Counted from the stretch's first letter, positions 1-12,620 are shown. The stretch is 64,000 bases of DNA from Polynucleobacter sp. MWH-Loch1C5 (GCF_018881775.1 NZ_JACVPR010000001.1:1196318-1260317); one strand, 5' to 3'. Translations and numbers: made by a program. Notes: a model not told the origin generated them from the letters alone.

Positions 1-189
1 ATCGATATTTCAAAGAGAACATGGCGCAAAATTCAACAAAATCTCTTTTGGGCATTTATTTATAACTTGATTGGTATTCCACTAGCGGCTATGGGCTATT
101 TGAGCCCTGTTATCGCTGGAGCGGCCATGGCTGCATCGAGTGTGAGCGTCGTGAGTAATGCGCTCTTATTGAGGGCGCGCCGTTTTTGA
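1..189 (+). CDS. Heavy-metal (copper-type) P-type ATPase, C-terminal fragment
   Basis: Frame 1 is open from the window edge to a TGA at 187-189, giving the last 62 residues of a protein whose start lies outside. The segment [19 protein letters not shown], followed by a second hydrophobic stretch and a short basic tail, matches the last two membrane helices of P1B-type metal-exporting ATPases of the CopA kind. The catalytic DKTG, nucleotide-binding and metal-binding domains are not in view, so copper specificity is inferred from family resemblance only. The 3' end overlaps the convergent DUF3422 gene by 24 bases. Confidence 0.8.
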   Translation: MDISKRTWRKIQQNLFWAFIYNLIGIPLAAMGYLSPVIAGAAMAASSVSVVSNALLLRARRF

Positions 190-1512
190 GCGACGTAAGC
201 GGTTAATTAAGAAAAATAGTAGTGCCACCACCGGTGCAGCAATACCCCCGGCTAACTCTGGGGAAACATCATAGCCGCCTGCTTTCAGACCTTTGAGCAT
301 GTAGATAAAAAGACTCACAGCATAATATGTCAGCACTAGGACAGACAGGCCTTCCACAGTCTCTTGTAAGCGCAATTGTAGTTTTGCCCGTTGATCCATA
401 CTCATGAGTAGTTTTTGAGTTTGCTCTTCATTCACATACTCGATACGTGTTCTGAGAGTTTGGGTCGTCCGTGCAATCCGATCCGATAAATCACGCAGAC
501 GTTTTTGAGTCCACGAGCAGGTACTCATAGCAGGCTGAAAACGTCTATCCATGAATTCAGAGAGAGTTTGAACACCGGGTACAGGACTTTCATTGAGCTC
601 CTGTAAATTTTTTTCTACTAATTGGCTATAGGCATCTGCAGCAGTAAAGCGTAGACCATGATCGGAAATCCATTGTTCAGTGCGTGAGGCGAGTGCTGAT
701 AGGGTCGCTAAGAATTGACCATCTCGCTCTGTCTGAATCCCTTGTTCTTGATGCAGGCTGGCGATATCTTTAGAAATTTGTGAGAGCTCTTTTTCGGCTT
801 GTTTAAGGGGTAGTGAGAGACTTTTAGCTAGAGGAAAGGCAATCATTGCCGCCATACGATAGGTTTCGACTTCAATGATGCGACGTGCAATACGACCTGC
901 TTGGCGTGAGCCAATACCTAGATTAGGAACTAAATAAGAGATATAACCATCATCATTAATTTGCAGGTCTGTCCATAACTGAGCTCTTTGGCTTGTCAGA
1001 ATATGGCTACCTAATAGGGTGTTGTTATTGAATAAGGGCGCGATTTCAATGGCATCAGCAACCAAGCCACGATCTTCGAATGCAATATCAAGAGCTGCAA
1101 TTCTCAGCCCACCAGACATTTCCGGAGCTTGTAGCCCCAGTTCTTGAAAACAGGCGGCTACTCTTTGAAGAATTCTCTGACGTGACTGAATATGGGTTTC
1201 ACTGAGCAAACTCTCTTGCTGAACCATGACTGAGATCGAGGCGAATTCACCATGCAATTCCCACTTCAATATGATTCTTTGTGGTGACGGTTCGATTTCT
1301 AGAATTCGAAAAGACTGACCATGATGAGGGTCGATATTGATCTTTAAAGCTTCAGAAAGCTGATTGATCCAATGGAGTTGTGCTTGTCTTGTAGCGTCAT
1401 CAATTAAAAAAGCTTGGCTGAAAACACGATCTCTTGGCCACAGGGCTACAGGGGGTCTTGCATGAACTTCTTCATGCAAGACATTGCGTAGTGGATGATC
1501 GTATTCACGCAT
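166..1512 (-). CDS. DUF3422 family membrane-anchored protein
   Basis: A 448-residue protein beginning [20 protein letters not shown], the characteristic N-terminus of the DUF3422 family. No biochemical function is established to my knowledge. Most of the chain is soluble and helical, with likely coiled-coil around residues 240-400. Two hydrophobic segments near residues 390-410 and 420-440 suggest a C-terminal membrane hairpin, and the tail is basic. It lies 5 bases after the glutathione transferase gene on the same strand, so the two are probably one transcript. It overlaps the end of the P-type ATPase gene. Confidence 0.85.
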   Translation of the reverse strand: MREYDHPLRNVLHEEVHARPPVALWPRDRVFSQAFLIDDATRQAQLHWINQLSEALKINIDPHHGQSFRILEIEPSPQRIILKWELHGEFASISVMVQQESLLSETHIQSRQRILQRVAACFQELGLQAPEMSGGLRIAALDIAFEDRGLVADAIEIAPLFNNNTLLGSHILTSQRAQLWTDLQINDDGYISYLVPNLGIGSRQAGRIARRIIEVETYRMAAMIAFPLAKSLSLPLKQAEKELSQISKDIASLHQEQGIQTERDGQFLATLSALASRTEQWISDHGLRFTAADAYSQLVEKNLQELNESPVPGVQTLSEFMDRRFQPAMSTCSWTQKRLRDLSDRIARTTQTLRTRIEYVNEEQTQKLLMSMDQRAKLQLRLQETVEGLSVLVLTYYAVSLFIYMLKGLKAGGYDVSPELAGGIAAPVVALLFFLINRLRRSKTARPQ

Positions 1513-1517
1513 ACTTA

Positions 1518-2162
1518 TTATTTATAGGTAACTAACTCGATGCCCTCTTTTTGCATGATACGACTAATGACGGGTAGTGCAGCAATTTCTTGTACGTAGG
1601 TCCAGTAGTTTGCATAATCCTGTGGATTGATACGTGCTAGTCCTGCCCAACGAATAAATGCTAGCGCGTAACAATCTGCACCGGTGAGTTGATTGCCAGC
1701 AATAAATTGTTTGCCTTTCACTAAAGCATCGATTTCAGCTAGATATGATTTGAATTGTTCTAGTGCAGTTTCTTTAACTGCAGCCTTACTATCTTCTGTG
1801 GCAAAGCGTTCTGGACGGAAGACGCGAGTAAAGGTGGGGTGCACGGTGTTATTCATCCAAGCTAGGGTAGATAGCACTTCTGCACGGGCCATAGCTTCTG
1901 TCGGTAAGAGGCGAGCTTGTGGAAATTGATTGTTTAAAAAATCAATAATCGCCATCACTTGTGTCACAAGTTTTCCATCCACAATCAAGGCTGGTACTTG
2001 GCCACGAGGATTAATCGCTTGATATTCAGGTTTGAGTTGTTCCCCATTACGTAGATTGATCAGGGTGCTTGTGAAGTCTTGACCCGTTTCACGTATCAGT
2101 TCCAAAGCCACATGTGGCACAAAAGAACAGGTGCCGGGGGCGTAATATAGATGTAGTTGCAT
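1518..2162 (-). CDS. Glutathione S-transferase family protein
   Basis: 214 residues from the ATG at 2162. An AAGGAG ribosome binding site sits seven bases upstream, which favours this start over a 15-residue upstream extension. The N-terminal thioredoxin-like domain begins MQLHLYYAPGTCSFVPHVAL; the Cys-Ser pair near residue 13 resembles the catalytic region of beta-class bacterial enzymes. NPRGQVPALIVDG is the glutathione-binding cis-proline region. The all-helical C-terminal domain runs from about residue 90. The expected role is conjugation or reduction with glutathione in the cytoplasm; the substrate is unknown. It is transcribed ahead of the DUF3422 gene. Confidence 0.85.
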   Translation of the reverse strand: MQLHLYYAPGTCSFVPHVALELIRETGQDFTSTLINLRNGEQLKPEYQAINPRGQVPALIVDGKLVTQVMAIIDFLNNQFPQARLLPTEAMARAEVLSTLAWMNNTVHPTFTRVFRPERFATEDSKAAVKETALEQFKSYLAEIDALVKGKQFIAGNQLTGADCYALAFIRWAGLARINPQDYANYWTYVQEIAALPVISRIMQKEGIELVTYK

Positions 2163-2194
2163 GTCTGTCTCCTTTTGATTAGTGTTGTGAGTAT

Positions 2195-3064
2195 ATGACG
2201 ATTTCAATAGAGCAATTACCTGTGATCAATGCCTATGAGCTGCGTTCACGATTATGTCGAGGACCGCTAGAACACAAAGGTCATGGTGGTCGTGTTGTGA
2301 TAGCGGGTGGCGCCAACGGTATGCAAGGAGCCATTCTGCTCGCTGGCCGCGCGGCACTACATCTGGGGGCAGGCTGGGTTCATCTACAAACCATTGATGA
2401 CGCAACTGCTTTGCTCCATGAACAAGCTGAACTCATGATTCGTCAATGGCAGCCCAGAGGACTCTTGCAAGAGACCGCTGATGTTTATGCGGTGGGCCCT
2501 GGTTTAGGTCAATCTGCTCGTGCCTATGAGCTTTTGGTGGAAGCATTAAGCTTACCCCAGCCCCTTATTTTGGATGCTGATGCACTTAATCTTTTGGCGG
2601 TGCATGAGGAGAGTATGCGCATGCTCCAGGCTCGCACAGCCACGACGATTTTGACGCCACATCCTGGTGAGGCGGCTCGCCTGCTAGGCTGCCAAGTGGC
2701 TGATATTCAAAATGAGCGACTTCAAAGCTTGCATACTTTAGTCCAAAAAACCAATGCCTACGTAGTACTAAAAGGTCATCAAACTCTAGTGGCAGGACCG
2801 CAGCGACCCGCTCAGGTATGTATGCAAGGCAATTCTGGGATGGGTATTTCTGGCATGGGAGATGTTTTGACTGGCATATTGGCCGGTATTATTGCCCAGG
2901 CCAAGTATCATCAGCTCTCTATTGAGGAGGCTTTATTGCTGGCCGTCCAAATTCACGCTATGGCCGCCGATTCCCTAGTGCAAAAAGGCATAGGCCCATT
3001 AGGTTTAACCCCGAGTGAGGTGATTCTAGAAGCCCGCTATTTGATAAATGTCAAATCGAGTTAA
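2195..3064 (+). CDS. nnrD: ADP-dependent (S)-NAD(P)H-hydrate dehydratase
   Basis: A 289-residue ribokinase-fold protein equivalent to the C-terminal half of YjeF. It repairs hydrated NAD(P)H by ATP- or ADP-dependent dehydration. The HKGHGGRVVIAGG segment near residue 30, LTPHPGEAARLL near 160 and the GNSGMGISGMGDVLTG motif near 215-230 are the family's nucleotide and catalytic signatures. The N-terminal epimerase domain (NnrE) that is often fused is absent and must be encoded elsewhere. No convincing Shine-Dalgarno precedes the ATG, so the start is moderately sure. It is divergent from the glutathione transferase gene. Confidence 0.85.
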   Translation: MTISIEQLPVINAYELRSRLCRGPLEHKGHGGRVVIAGGANGMQGAILLAGRAALHLGAGWVHLQTIDDATALLHEQAELMIRQWQPRGLLQETADVYAVGPGLGQSARAYELLVEALSLPQPLILDADALNLLAVHEESMRMLQARTATTILTPHPGEAARLLGCQVADIQNERLQSLHTLVQKTNAYVVLKGHQTLVAGPQRPAQVCMQGNSGMGISGMGDVLTGILAGIIAQAKYHQLSIEEALLLAVQIHAMAADSLVQKGIGPLGLTPSEVILEARYLINVKSS

Positions 3065-3108
3065 ATTTCATGGGATAATGCGTCATTCGCTATTTTTTAT
3101 GGGAGCTA

Positions 3109-3246
3109 ATGATGAATGAGTGGCATTCCGAGTCGAAAGACGAAATCAACAAGAAAATTATCACAATGATTGTGATGTTAGCCATCGCAACATGCTTGGC
3201 GATTTTGTTTGCTCTGGCAGCAGCCCATATCGGTTACGTACTGTAA
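3109..3246 (+). CDS. Small single-pass membrane protein, hypothetical
   Basis: A 45-codon frame (44 if the second ATG is used) preceded by GGGAG at 3101-3105. The product has a charged N-terminus, MMNEWHSESKDEINKK, then a single hydrophobic helix of about 25 residues ending AAAHIGYVL. A GATAAT box at 3074-3079 could be its -10 element, and a strong terminator follows 16 bases after its stop. Binding site, hydrophobic segment and terminator together support a real gene. I do not recognise the family; similar tiny open frames are common in this lineage. Confidence 0.6.
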   Translation: MMNEWHSESKDEINKKIITMIVMLAIATCLAILFALAAAHIGYVL

Positions 3247-3262
3247 CTCGCTAGCACATAAA

Positions 3263-3295
3263 AAAATACCGCCTTTTCAGGCGGTATTTTGTTTT
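3263..3295. terminator. Bidirectional Rho-independent terminator
   Basis: A perfect 11-base-pair inverted repeat (3263-3273 with 3280-3290) has a six-base loop. A-runs lie on the left and a T-rich stretch on the right, so it can end the small membrane protein transcript on + and the DUF2147 transcript on -. Confidence 0.9.
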
Positions 3296-3329
3296 GTAGC
3301 TCAATAATCCAGTATTGGATTTATTTAGA

Positions 3330-3797
3330 TTACTGCTCTCTCACCCAAGTTTGAGTGCGACCAATCAAAGAAATACCGATAAAGCCACGTACCTCTAATT
3401 TTTTACCATCTTCGGTAGCGACTTTCACTTTGTAAATTTTTCCTTCTTTAGGATCTAAGATCTCACCACCGGACCAGTGGCCTGCCTTGTCCTTTTTGAG
3501 ACCCGTCATGATTTTCATACCAACAATCGGTTGATCTTTACGGTGATCGGTACAGGCATTGCAATGTGTCAATGGCTTCTCATTAGGGTTGGGGAAGGTT
3601 TGCATAATGGTACCTTGCAGTACGCCACCTACTTCTTCAACTTTCACAATTGAACGTGCCTGACCTGTTTTGTCATCAATCGTTTTCCACTGACCAATCA
3701 CTGGGTCGGCAGCTTGGGAAAATGCAGCTTGGCTGAAGCCACCGATGGCAATGGCCAGGGCGCCTGCTATCACTAAGTTTGTTTTTAAAGATTTCAT
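3330..3797 (-). CDS. DUF2147 domain secreted protein
   Basis: 155 residues from the ATG at 3797, preceded by GAGGAGGC. A nine-residue upstream extension is possible but lacks such a site. Residues 1-28 are a signal peptide ending near AFSQA, so export to the periplasm is expected. The mature part begins ADPVIGQWKTIDDKTG and carries the DUF2147 pattern, including GxWSGGEILDPKEGKIY and RGFIGISLIGRTQTW. A Cys pair in THCNACTD may bind metal or form a disulphide. Function is not established; the fold is lipocalin-like in family descriptions. Confidence 0.85.
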   Translation of the reverse strand: MKSLKTNLVIAGALAIAIGGFSQAAFSQAADPVIGQWKTIDDKTGQARSIVKVEEVGGVLQGTIMQTFPNPNEKPLTHCNACTDHRKDQPIVGMKIMTGLKKDKAGHWSGGEILDPKEGKIYKVKVATEDGKKLEVRGFIGISLIGRTQTWVREQ

Positions 3798-3901
3798 ATA
3801 AGCCTCCTCGTTTTTCGTAAGCATAGGGGCAGCTGATTTTTTTTGCTAGTGAGTACTTTCCATTAATGAAAGTGAGGGCATCACTCACTAGGGCTAGTGT
3901 G

Positions 3902-4417
3902 CTAACGGACTTGAGATAGCCTAGCTAGTAAATGAGGTAAGAAAATTTCCGTAATCAGAATGGGGTGACCCCGTAAAGAGTAGACCGTGCGACGCGCCCA
4001 ACCCAAATTTTTAAAGTAACTGATTTGACGCTGCAAAATGGGGGGATTCTTTTTGTTAAAAAGCACTCCACCTAAGGGTTTGCTTCCTAGTTGTAGGATC
4101 TCACGATTAACGCCTGTGGAGCTAGCGGTCGGTAAAATGCTACGCGCTAATACCAAGGGTTCATCTTCTGCCACTGATAGGTAGACTTCGCGTACACGAG
4201 CTCGCTGAAGTTGAGCTTGGAGAAGGCTGGCTTCATGGGCTTGTACAGTTTGTCGGCCGTCATGGAGCACTTGAACCTCAATTTTCCGACCGAGCGTTTC
4301 TTGTAAACGTTCGGTCAGAGAGTATGGGTAATTCAACCAATCACGCCAAACTCGAGGCACTTGTTGCAAGTGAGCATGAGTTAGATCTTGCCAGCTACGA
4401 TCTAAGCCGTACTTCAT
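3902..4417 (-). CDS. ubiC: Chorismate--pyruvate lyase
   Basis: 171 residues from the ATG at 4417, close to the usual length of UbiC. The enzyme removes pyruvate from chorismate to give 4-hydroxybenzoate, the first committed step of ubiquinone synthesis. Diagnostic segments are LARSILPTASS (around residue 100), LGSKPLGGVLF and, near the C-terminus, LRGHPILITEIFLP. The open frame extends upstream into the helicase gene, but those residues do not look like UbiC. The start lies 8 bases after the helicase stop on the same strand with no clear Shine-Dalgarno, so translational coupling is likely. Confidence 0.85.
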   Translation of the reverse strand: MKYGLDRSWQDLTHAHLQQVPRVWRDWLNYPYSLTERLQETLGRKIEVQVLHDGRQTVQAHEASLLQAQLQRARVREVYLSVAEDEPLVLARSILPTASSTGVNREILQLGSKPLGGVLFNKKNPPILQRQISYFKNLGWARRTVYSLRGHPILITEIFLPHLLARLSQVR

Positions 4418-4424
4418 AAGCAAT

Positions 4425-5753
4425 TTAGTTGCTAAAGCTGCGTTTCTGACCTGATGACTGACCTGACTTACCCGATTGCATAAAGCGCGGACCCTTGGGT
4501 TTGCCAAAGCCACCCGATTTTTTTGCTTCGCGGTGTTGTCCAAAAGATTTACCACCACGCTTATCGCCGGGGCGATGCATTGGCTTTTTCGGTTTTTCTT
4601 TAGGCTCTAAGCCTGGAATAATTTCAGCCTGGAGTGGTTGTTTGGTGTAGTGCTCAATCGCACGTACTTTGACGCGCTCGCGATGCTCAGCCAATGTAAT
4701 GGCTACACCACTACGACCGGCGCGACCGGTACGACCGATACGATGCACGTAATCTTCAGCTTTCATGGGTAGGCCAAAGTTGATCACATGAGTAATCGTT
4801 GGAATATCTAAGCCGCGGGCTGCTACATCAGTCGCAACTAGAATTTTTGTCTGACCTTTACGTAATGACATGAGGCGACGATTGCGAACTGCTTGTGGCA
4901 TGGCGCCATGCAAGGCAGTAGCAGAGTGACCTGCGGCACGTAATTGATCGGCAATCATTTCGCTGTCTACTTGAGTGCTAGCAAAAACTACTGCTTGTTC
5001 CATCGTCGGATCGGAGAGCCAATGATTGAGGAGGGCATGTTTATGCGATACACCATCAGCCCAATGCAAAGTTTGAGCAATATTTTCATGCTTATCTTGG
5101 GCGCTAGCTAATTCAATACGTTGCGGTGCTTTCATGAGGCTCTCAGCCAGTTGCATGATTCTAGGTGCAAAAGTAGCAGAGAACATCAGAGTTTGCTGAC
5201 GCTCAGAACATAATGCGTGGATAGCTTCGATGTCTTCTTGGAAGCCAAGGTCCAACATACGATCTGCTTCGTCAGCGACTAAATATTGCACTTTATTTAA
5301 GCGAATAGCGCGACTGTCATGTAAATCAAGCAAGCGACCCGGTGTGGCAACGACTAGGCTGGCACCTCTAATTTGTGCGATTTGTTTGCCATAGGGCATG
5401 CCGCCCATGATGGTTGCAATACGAATTCCTTTGCAAAACTTCACTAAATTAATAGCATCATTAGCTACTTGTTGGGCGAGTTCACGAGTTGGGCATAAAA
5501 CGAGTACCTGGGGTTCTGCACGACCAGGAACTGGTTTGTTATTCGGGTTTTTTGCCAATAACTGATGGAGTAAAGGCAAGAGAAAGGCAGCCGTTTTGCC
5601 GCTACCTGTTTGGCTGCTGACCATCCAATCACCGCCTTCGAGAGCGTGCGGAATAATCTGTGCTTGAACAGGTGTAGGGGTTGTAAATCCAAGAGCCTCA
5701 GTGGCTTGGAGCAATGGCTGGGCAAGACCCAGATCCTTAAATGTCATGGTCAT
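4425..5753 (-). CDS. rhlE: DEAD-box ATP-dependent RNA helicase, RhlE-like
   Basis: 442 residues with all helicase motifs in order: PTPVQAQ (Q motif), SQTGSGKT (motif I), PTRELAQQ (Ia), TPGRLLDL (Ib), DEAD (II), SAT (III), ATDVAARGLDIP (V) and HRIGRTGRAGRSG (VI). The basic, Gly/Lys-rich C-terminal tail after residue 380 is typical of RhlE and suggests non-specific RNA binding. The expected roles are RNA remodelling in ribosome assembly and mRNA decay. A second ATG lies two codons in. The 5' leader carries a 7-bp hairpin just before the start, described separately. Confidence 0.92.
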   Translation of the reverse strand: MTMTFKDLGLAQPLLQATEALGFTTPTPVQAQIIPHALEGGDWMVSSQTGSGKTAAFLLPLLHQLLAKNPNNKPVPGRAEPQVLVLCPTRELAQQVANDAINLVKFCKGIRIATIMGGMPYGKQIAQIRGASLVVATPGRLLDLHDSRAIRLNKVQYLVADEADRMLDLGFQEDIEAIHALCSERQQTLMFSATFAPRIMQLAESLMKAPQRIELASAQDKHENIAQTLHWADGVSHKHALLNHWLSDPTMEQAVVFASTQVDSEMIADQLRAAGHSATALHGAMPQAVRNRRLMSLRKGQTKILVATDVAARGLDIPTITHVINFGLPMKAEDYVHRIGRTGRAGRSGVAITLAEHRERVKVRAIEHYTKQPLQAEIIPGLEPKEKPKKPMHRPGDKRGGKSFGQHREAKKSGGFGKPKGPRFMQSGKSGQSSGQKRSFSN

Positions 5754-5760
5754 ATCATCT

Positions 5761-5786
5761 GCGCTAGCGGTCTAGCGCCCTTTTTT
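5761..5786 (+). terminator. Terminator-like hairpin abutting the rhlE start codon
   Basis: GCGCTAG (5761-5767) pairs perfectly with CTAGCGC (5772-5778) around a CGGT loop. On the + strand it is followed by a six-T run, the form of an intrinsic terminator. No + strand gene lies upstream, so it would stop antisense transcription leaving rhlE. On the - strand the same hairpin is in the rhlE 5' leader, eight bases before the ATG. Confidence 0.7.
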
Positions 5787-5945
5787 GTGTGCGATCTATG
5801 GGCATCGACCTACAGACAAAAAAGATTGAAGTATGAGTTCAGAGAACTTATGACTGGGGACGATGTTTCAAACTACCCCGCTATTATGCCACACTTCGGT
5901 ATTAAAATGTTGCATTGCAAGAATACAAAGCCACAGTACCCAGAT

Positions 5946-5974
5946 TTGTCAGGGAGCCGTGAGTCAGCTTTGAT
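5946..5974 (+). promoter_or_regulatory. Weak candidate promoter for ppa
   Basis: TTGTCA at 5946-5951 and TTTGAT at 5969-5974 are separated by 17 bases and lie about 40 bases before the ppa start. The -10 match is poor, so this is only a candidate. The rest of the 5787-6015 interval shows no gene or other structure I can support. Confidence 0.3.
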
Positions 5975-6015
5975 AAGATGCACAGGTTTAAATACCCACC
6001 CATTTTGGAGAGAAT

Positions 6016-6549
6016 ATGAGCTTAAATAATGTGAGTCCAGGTTCAAAAGCCCCTGATCAGTTCAACGTCATCATTGAAATTCCAATGAATGCTGATCCAG
6101 TGAAATATGAAGTCGATAAAGAATCTGGTGCAATTTTTGTGGATCGTTTTATGGGCACAGCAATGCATTACCCATGTAACTATGGCTATATTCCACAAAC
6201 ATTGTCACAAGACGGAGATCCTGCCGATGTGCTCGTGATTACTCCATTTGCCTTACCTCCAGGGGTTGTTGTGACATGCCGTCCTTTGGGTGTCTTGAAT
6301 ATGGATGACGAGTCTGGTGGTGACGCCAAATTGGTGGCTGTCCCGACCGAAAAAATTCTGCCTTTGTATAACCATATCCAGAAGCTAGAAGATTTGAACC
6401 CCTTAGTGACTCAACAAATTCAGCACTTCTTTGAACACTACAAAGATCTTGAAAAAGGTAAGTGGGTCAAAGTGAAGGGTTGGGATGGTATTGAGGCCGC
6501 GAAGAAAGAAGTGGTCGAGAGTATTGAGCGTTATAAGAGCGGTCAATAA
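6016..6549 (+). CDS. ppa: Inorganic pyrophosphatase (family I)
   Basis: 177 residues, the usual bacterial family I length, with GGAGAG seven bases before the ATG. It hydrolyses pyrophosphate to phosphate in the cytoplasm and so drives biosynthetic reactions forward. The signature [10 protein letters not shown] around residue 70 supplies metal-binding aspartates, preceded by [13 protein letters not shown]. The C-terminal [14 protein letters not shown] segment is also typical. It is the single gene between two divergent or independently promoted units. Confidence 0.97.
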   Translation: MSLNNVSPGSKAPDQFNVIIEIPMNADPVKYEVDKESGAIFVDRFMGTAMHYPCNYGYIPQTLSQDGDPADVLVITPFALPPGVVVTCRPLGVLNMDDESGGDAKLVAVPTEKILPLYNHIQKLEDLNPLVTQQIQHFFEHYKDLEKGKWVKVKGWDGIEAAKKEVVESIERYKSGQ

Positions 6550-6579
6550 AGTCAGCCTAGCGGGAGTTCTTAGGAATTC

Positions 6580-6609
6580 TTAGCATCAGGATGGAGGCAA
6601 TGGGATAAT
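6580..6609 (+). promoter_or_regulatory. Predicted nadE promoter giving a leaderless mRNA
   Basis: TTAGCA (6580-6585), an 18-base spacer and GATAAT (6604-6609) lie exactly six bases before the nadE ATG. Canonical spacing would place +1 on the A of the start codon. No Shine-Dalgarno sequence precedes nadE. Confidence 0.55.
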
Positions 6610-6615
6610 AAAACC

Positions 6616-8618
<2,003 letters not shown>

Positions 8619-8630
8619 GTAGGGCACGTT

Positions 8631-9278
8631 TTATTGAATCAGCCAATGCCCTGCAAAGGCAATAAACAGTAAACCGGTACTACCTAATACAGCGCTGTAG
8701 ATCGCGGGCCTCTGACTGAGGCCCGTTGCTATTTTCTGACCCAAGATAATTAAGCAGCTCAGGTAAGCGATGCTAACAATTTGTAGAACCACGCCTAATA
8801 TCAAGAATGAGAGGGCGGGTTGAGAATAGCTTGGGTCTACAAACTGTGTAAAAAATGAAATGAAAAAGGCAATCGCCTTGGGATTGGTGAGCGATAAAGT
8901 GAGTGCCGTTCGAAGGGCGGGTGTATTGACTGCCCAAGATCTCGATGTTGCTGGCGTTTTAGCTTGAAGTTTTTGATAGGCGCTCAATAGCAGTTGTAGA
9001 CCTATGAAGCCCAAATAAAGGGCACCTAGCCAACGTACGATGGCATAGACGCCAGGCGCGTAACTCATCAGAGACGCTGAGCCTAATGCTGCTAGGATCA
9101 TTAATACAGTATCGCCCAGCACAATGCCAGCAGCAGCTGCCCAAGCCCGCGCGCGATTTTGGCTTAATGCTTGAGCGAGTACATATAAAGAGTTAGGCCC
9201 GGGTAAAAGCACGATAAAAATCGTGCCTAGAAGATAACTCGAGAAATTCAGGACGCCGAAGGTGTGAAGACCTTCCAT
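8631..9278 (-). CDS. LysE/RhtB family amino acid exporter, LeuE-like
   Basis: 215 residues with about six hydrophobic helices. The start, MEGLHTFGVLNFSSYLLGT, followed by IVLLPGPNSLYVL, matches the LysE superfamily and is closest in my judgement to leucine exporter LeuE. TNPKAIAFFISFF near residue 135 is another family mark. It should export amino acids across the inner membrane; the substrate is inferred only. It begins 18 bases after trxB on the same strand with an AGGACG site, so it is probably co-transcribed with trxB. It converges on glnB. Confidence 0.8.
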   Translation of the reverse strand: MEGLHTFGVLNFSSYLLGTIFIVLLPGPNSLYVLAQALSQNRARAWAAAAGIVLGDTVLMILAALGSASLMSYAPGVYAIVRWLGALYLGFIGLQLLLSAYQKLQAKTPATSRSWAVNTPALRTALTLSLTNPKAIAFFISFFTQFVDPSYSQPALSFLILGVVLQIVSIAYLSCLIILGQKIATGLSQRPAIYSAVLGSTGLLFIAFAGHWLIQ

Positions 9279-9296
9279 CAGACGTCCTGAAAGTGA

Positions 9297-10295
<999 letters not shown>

Positions 10296-10304
10296 CTAAC
10301 GAAT

Positions 10305-12617
10305 ATGGCACGAATAACACCTTCTACCCAGTCTAGCTCTGGAACTTCTATAAAAACTGAAGCAGAACAACGTTTTGCTCGTTTAGTCTGGGAGGTTAAG
10401 TGGTTAGCCTTTATGGCTTTGACCGTCGCCTTGTTTGCCATTCTATTTACTTACAGCAAAACTGACCCCGCTTGGTCACACGCCAATCAAGTAGCAACAA
10501 TTTCTAACCTTGGCGGACGCGTAGGTGCATGGATCGCAGACTTGATGCTATATGTTTTCGGTGCCTCAGCCTATTGGTGGGTGATTTTGCTCTTACGCCG
10601 TGCAATGAGAGGCTGGCAAGAGCTTAATGCTTTGAAGTTGCCAGGTCAGTCTTTGGCCCCTGAACCTTTTTGGCCTCGCTTTTTCGGTTTTGGTCTGACG
10701 CTGTTTTCGTCGATGTGTCTCGAGTCGATTCGGATGCACAGTATGACGATGGATTTACCAAGACCACCTGGCGGTGTTTTAGGTGAACTCTTCGGGGATC
10801 CTTTACAGATGGCGATAGGCTTTACTGGCTCCACCTTATTATTACTTGTCACTCTGGCGATCGGCTTATCTTTATTCTTAAGATTCTCATGGTTAAGCTT
10901 GGCGGAGCAGATGGGGCGCCAGTTGGAATTGTTATGGCGTCGTGTTCGTGAGCGTCGTGAATCTGAGGCTGATCGAAAAATTGGTGAGGTAGCCGCAGAG
11001 GAGCGTGAAGAGCACGTTGAAGAAGAGCGAGTAAAGATTGAAGATGCGCCACCGGTACCCATCTATCGCGCGCCGCTAAAGGTTATTAAAAGCGAACGAG
11101 TAGAGCGTGAAAAACAGCAACCGCTCTTTGCAGAAATGGCGGATACGGCATTGCCACCCCTTTCTTTATTGTTAGAACCCCCTGAAGTGAAAGCTGAATC
11201 GATTTCTGCAGACACTCTAGAGTTCACTTCACGTTTGATTGAGCGAAAACTCAAAGAATTTAATGTGGAGGTCAAGGTCATCTCAGCCCATCCAGGGCCG
11301 GTGATCACCCGTTATGAAATTGAGCCTGCGGTGGGTGTTAAAGGCAGTCAGATTGTTAATTTGCAAACCGACCTCTCACGTGCTCTTGGGCTTGTCAAAG
11401 TGCGTGTCGTTGAAACAATTCCGGGTAAAACCTGTATGGGCATTGAGTTGCCTAACCCCAATCGTCAGTCTGTTTATCTCTCTGAGATTTTGGGCTCGCG
11501 GGTATACAACGATAGCCATTCTTTATTGACTTTATCTTTAGGTAAAGACATCGCTGGTTTGCCCATCGTTGCAGACCTGGCCAAGATGCCCCATTGCTTG
11601 GTGGCCGGTACGACTGGTTCAGGTAAATCGGTCGGTATTAATTCGATGATCTTATCTTTGCTCTACAAAGCAAAGGCAGATGAGGTGCGTTTGATCATGA
11701 TTGATCCGAAGATGCTCGAGATGTCGGTATACGAAGGTATCCCTCATCTTTTGTGTCCGGTCGTCACAGATATGAAGCAGGCTTATAACGCTCTTAACTG
11801 GGCTGTTAATGAGATGGAGCGACGCTATAAGCTGATGAGTAAGTTTGGGGTACGTAATTTGGCTGGTTTTAATAAAAAGATCATGGAAGCCGAAGAGCGG
11901 GGCGAGCATTTATATAACCCATTTAGTTTGACGCCAGACGATCCAGAGCCTTTGCATAAGGCACCATTGATCGTGATCGTGATTGATGAGCTCGCTGATC
12001 TGATGATGGTAGTTGGTAAGAAGATTGAAGAGTTGATTGCGCGCATTGCACAAAAAGCACGTGCTGCAGGTATCCATTTAGTTTTAGCTACCCAGCGTCC
12101 GAGCGTCGATGTTATTACGGGCTTAATCAAAGCTAATATTCCGACTCGTATCTCATTTCAGGTGAGTGGCAAGATTGATAGCCGCACCATTTTGGATCAA
12201 CAAGGCGCGGAGAGTTTATTGGGTATGGGGGATATGTTGTATATGGCTCCTGGTAGTGGTCTGCCCATGCGTGTACATGGTGCTTTTGTGACAGATGAAG
12301 AAGTGCATGCGGTGGTTAGTTGGCTCAAAGAGAAAGCCGGCGAGCCTAAGTACATTGACAGTATCTTGGAGCCGCAAAGTGAGTCAGATGCCGTGGGCGG
12401 TGCAGAGGCTAGTGGAGAGGCCGATCCGCTGTACGACGATGCCGTCAAAATTGTTCTGGAGAACAAGCGTGCTTCGATTTCTTTAGTACAACGTCATTTG
12501 CGCATTGGTTACAACCGTGCCGCACGTATTCTTGAGGATATGGAACGTGCTGGCTTGGTTTCAAAGATGGGTAGCAACGGTAACCGAGATATTTTGGTCA
12601 AAGGACCAGAGCACTAA
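10305..12617 (+). CDS. ftsK: DNA translocase FtsK
   Basis: 770 residues from the ATG of [10 protein letters not shown]; a 25-residue upstream extension would run into the trxB start and promoter region. Four membrane helices occupy about residues 25-210. A charged linker (210-290) is short compared with E. coli FtsK. The motor domain has [10 protein letters not shown] near 435 (Walker A) and [13 protein letters not shown] near 555 (Walker B). The C-terminal gamma winged-helix domain, including [23 protein letters not shown] residues, reads KOPS sites. It pumps chromosome DNA at the septum. lolA and serS follow in the same direction. Confidence 0.95.
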   Translation: MARITPSTQSSSGTSIKTEAEQRFARLVWEVKWLAFMALTVALFAILFTYSKTDPAWSHANQVATISNLGGRVGAWIADLMLYVFGASAYWWVILLLRRAMRGWQELNALKLPGQSLAPEPFWPRFFGFGLTLFSSMCLESIRMHSMTMDLPRPPGGVLGELFGDPLQMAIGFTGSTLLLLVTLAIGLSLFLRFSWLSLAEQMGRQLELLWRRVRERRESEADRKIGEVAAEEREEHVEEERVKIEDAPPVPIYRAPLKVIKSERVEREKQQPLFAEMADTALPPLSLLLEPPEVKAESISADTLEFTSRLIERKLKEFNVEVKVISAHPGPVITRYEIEPAVGVKGSQIVNLQTDLSRALGLVKVRVVETIPGKTCMGIELPNPNRQSVYLSEILGSRVYNDSHSLLTLSLGKDIAGLPIVADLAKMPHCLVAGTTGSGKSVGINSMILSLLYKAKADEVRLIMIDPKMLEMSVYEGIPHLLCPVVTDMKQAYNALNWAVNEMERRYKLMSKFGVRNLAGFNKKIMEAEERGEHLYNPFSLTPDDPEPLHKAPLIVIVIDELADLMMVVGKKIEELIARIAQKARAAGIHLVLATQRPSVDVITGLIKANIPTRISFQVSGKIDSRTILDQQGAESLLGMGDMLYMAPGSGLPMRVHGAFVTDEEVHAVVSWLKEKAGEPKYIDSILEPQSESDAVGGAEASGEADPLYDDAVKIVLENKRASISLVQRHLRIGYNRAARILEDMERAGLVSKMGSNGNRDILVKGPEH

Positions 12618-12620
12618 TTC

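Noticed and set aside
5610..6029. Open frame of 139 codons on + across the rhlE start and the ppa leader
   Set aside because: It is antisense to the helicase motif region, its composition is not protein-like, and it runs across the terminator-like hairpin.
8621..8652. AGGGCA/TGCCCT inverted repeat between glnB and the exporter as a terminator
   Set aside because: The six-base stem encloses a 20-base loop and no T run follows.
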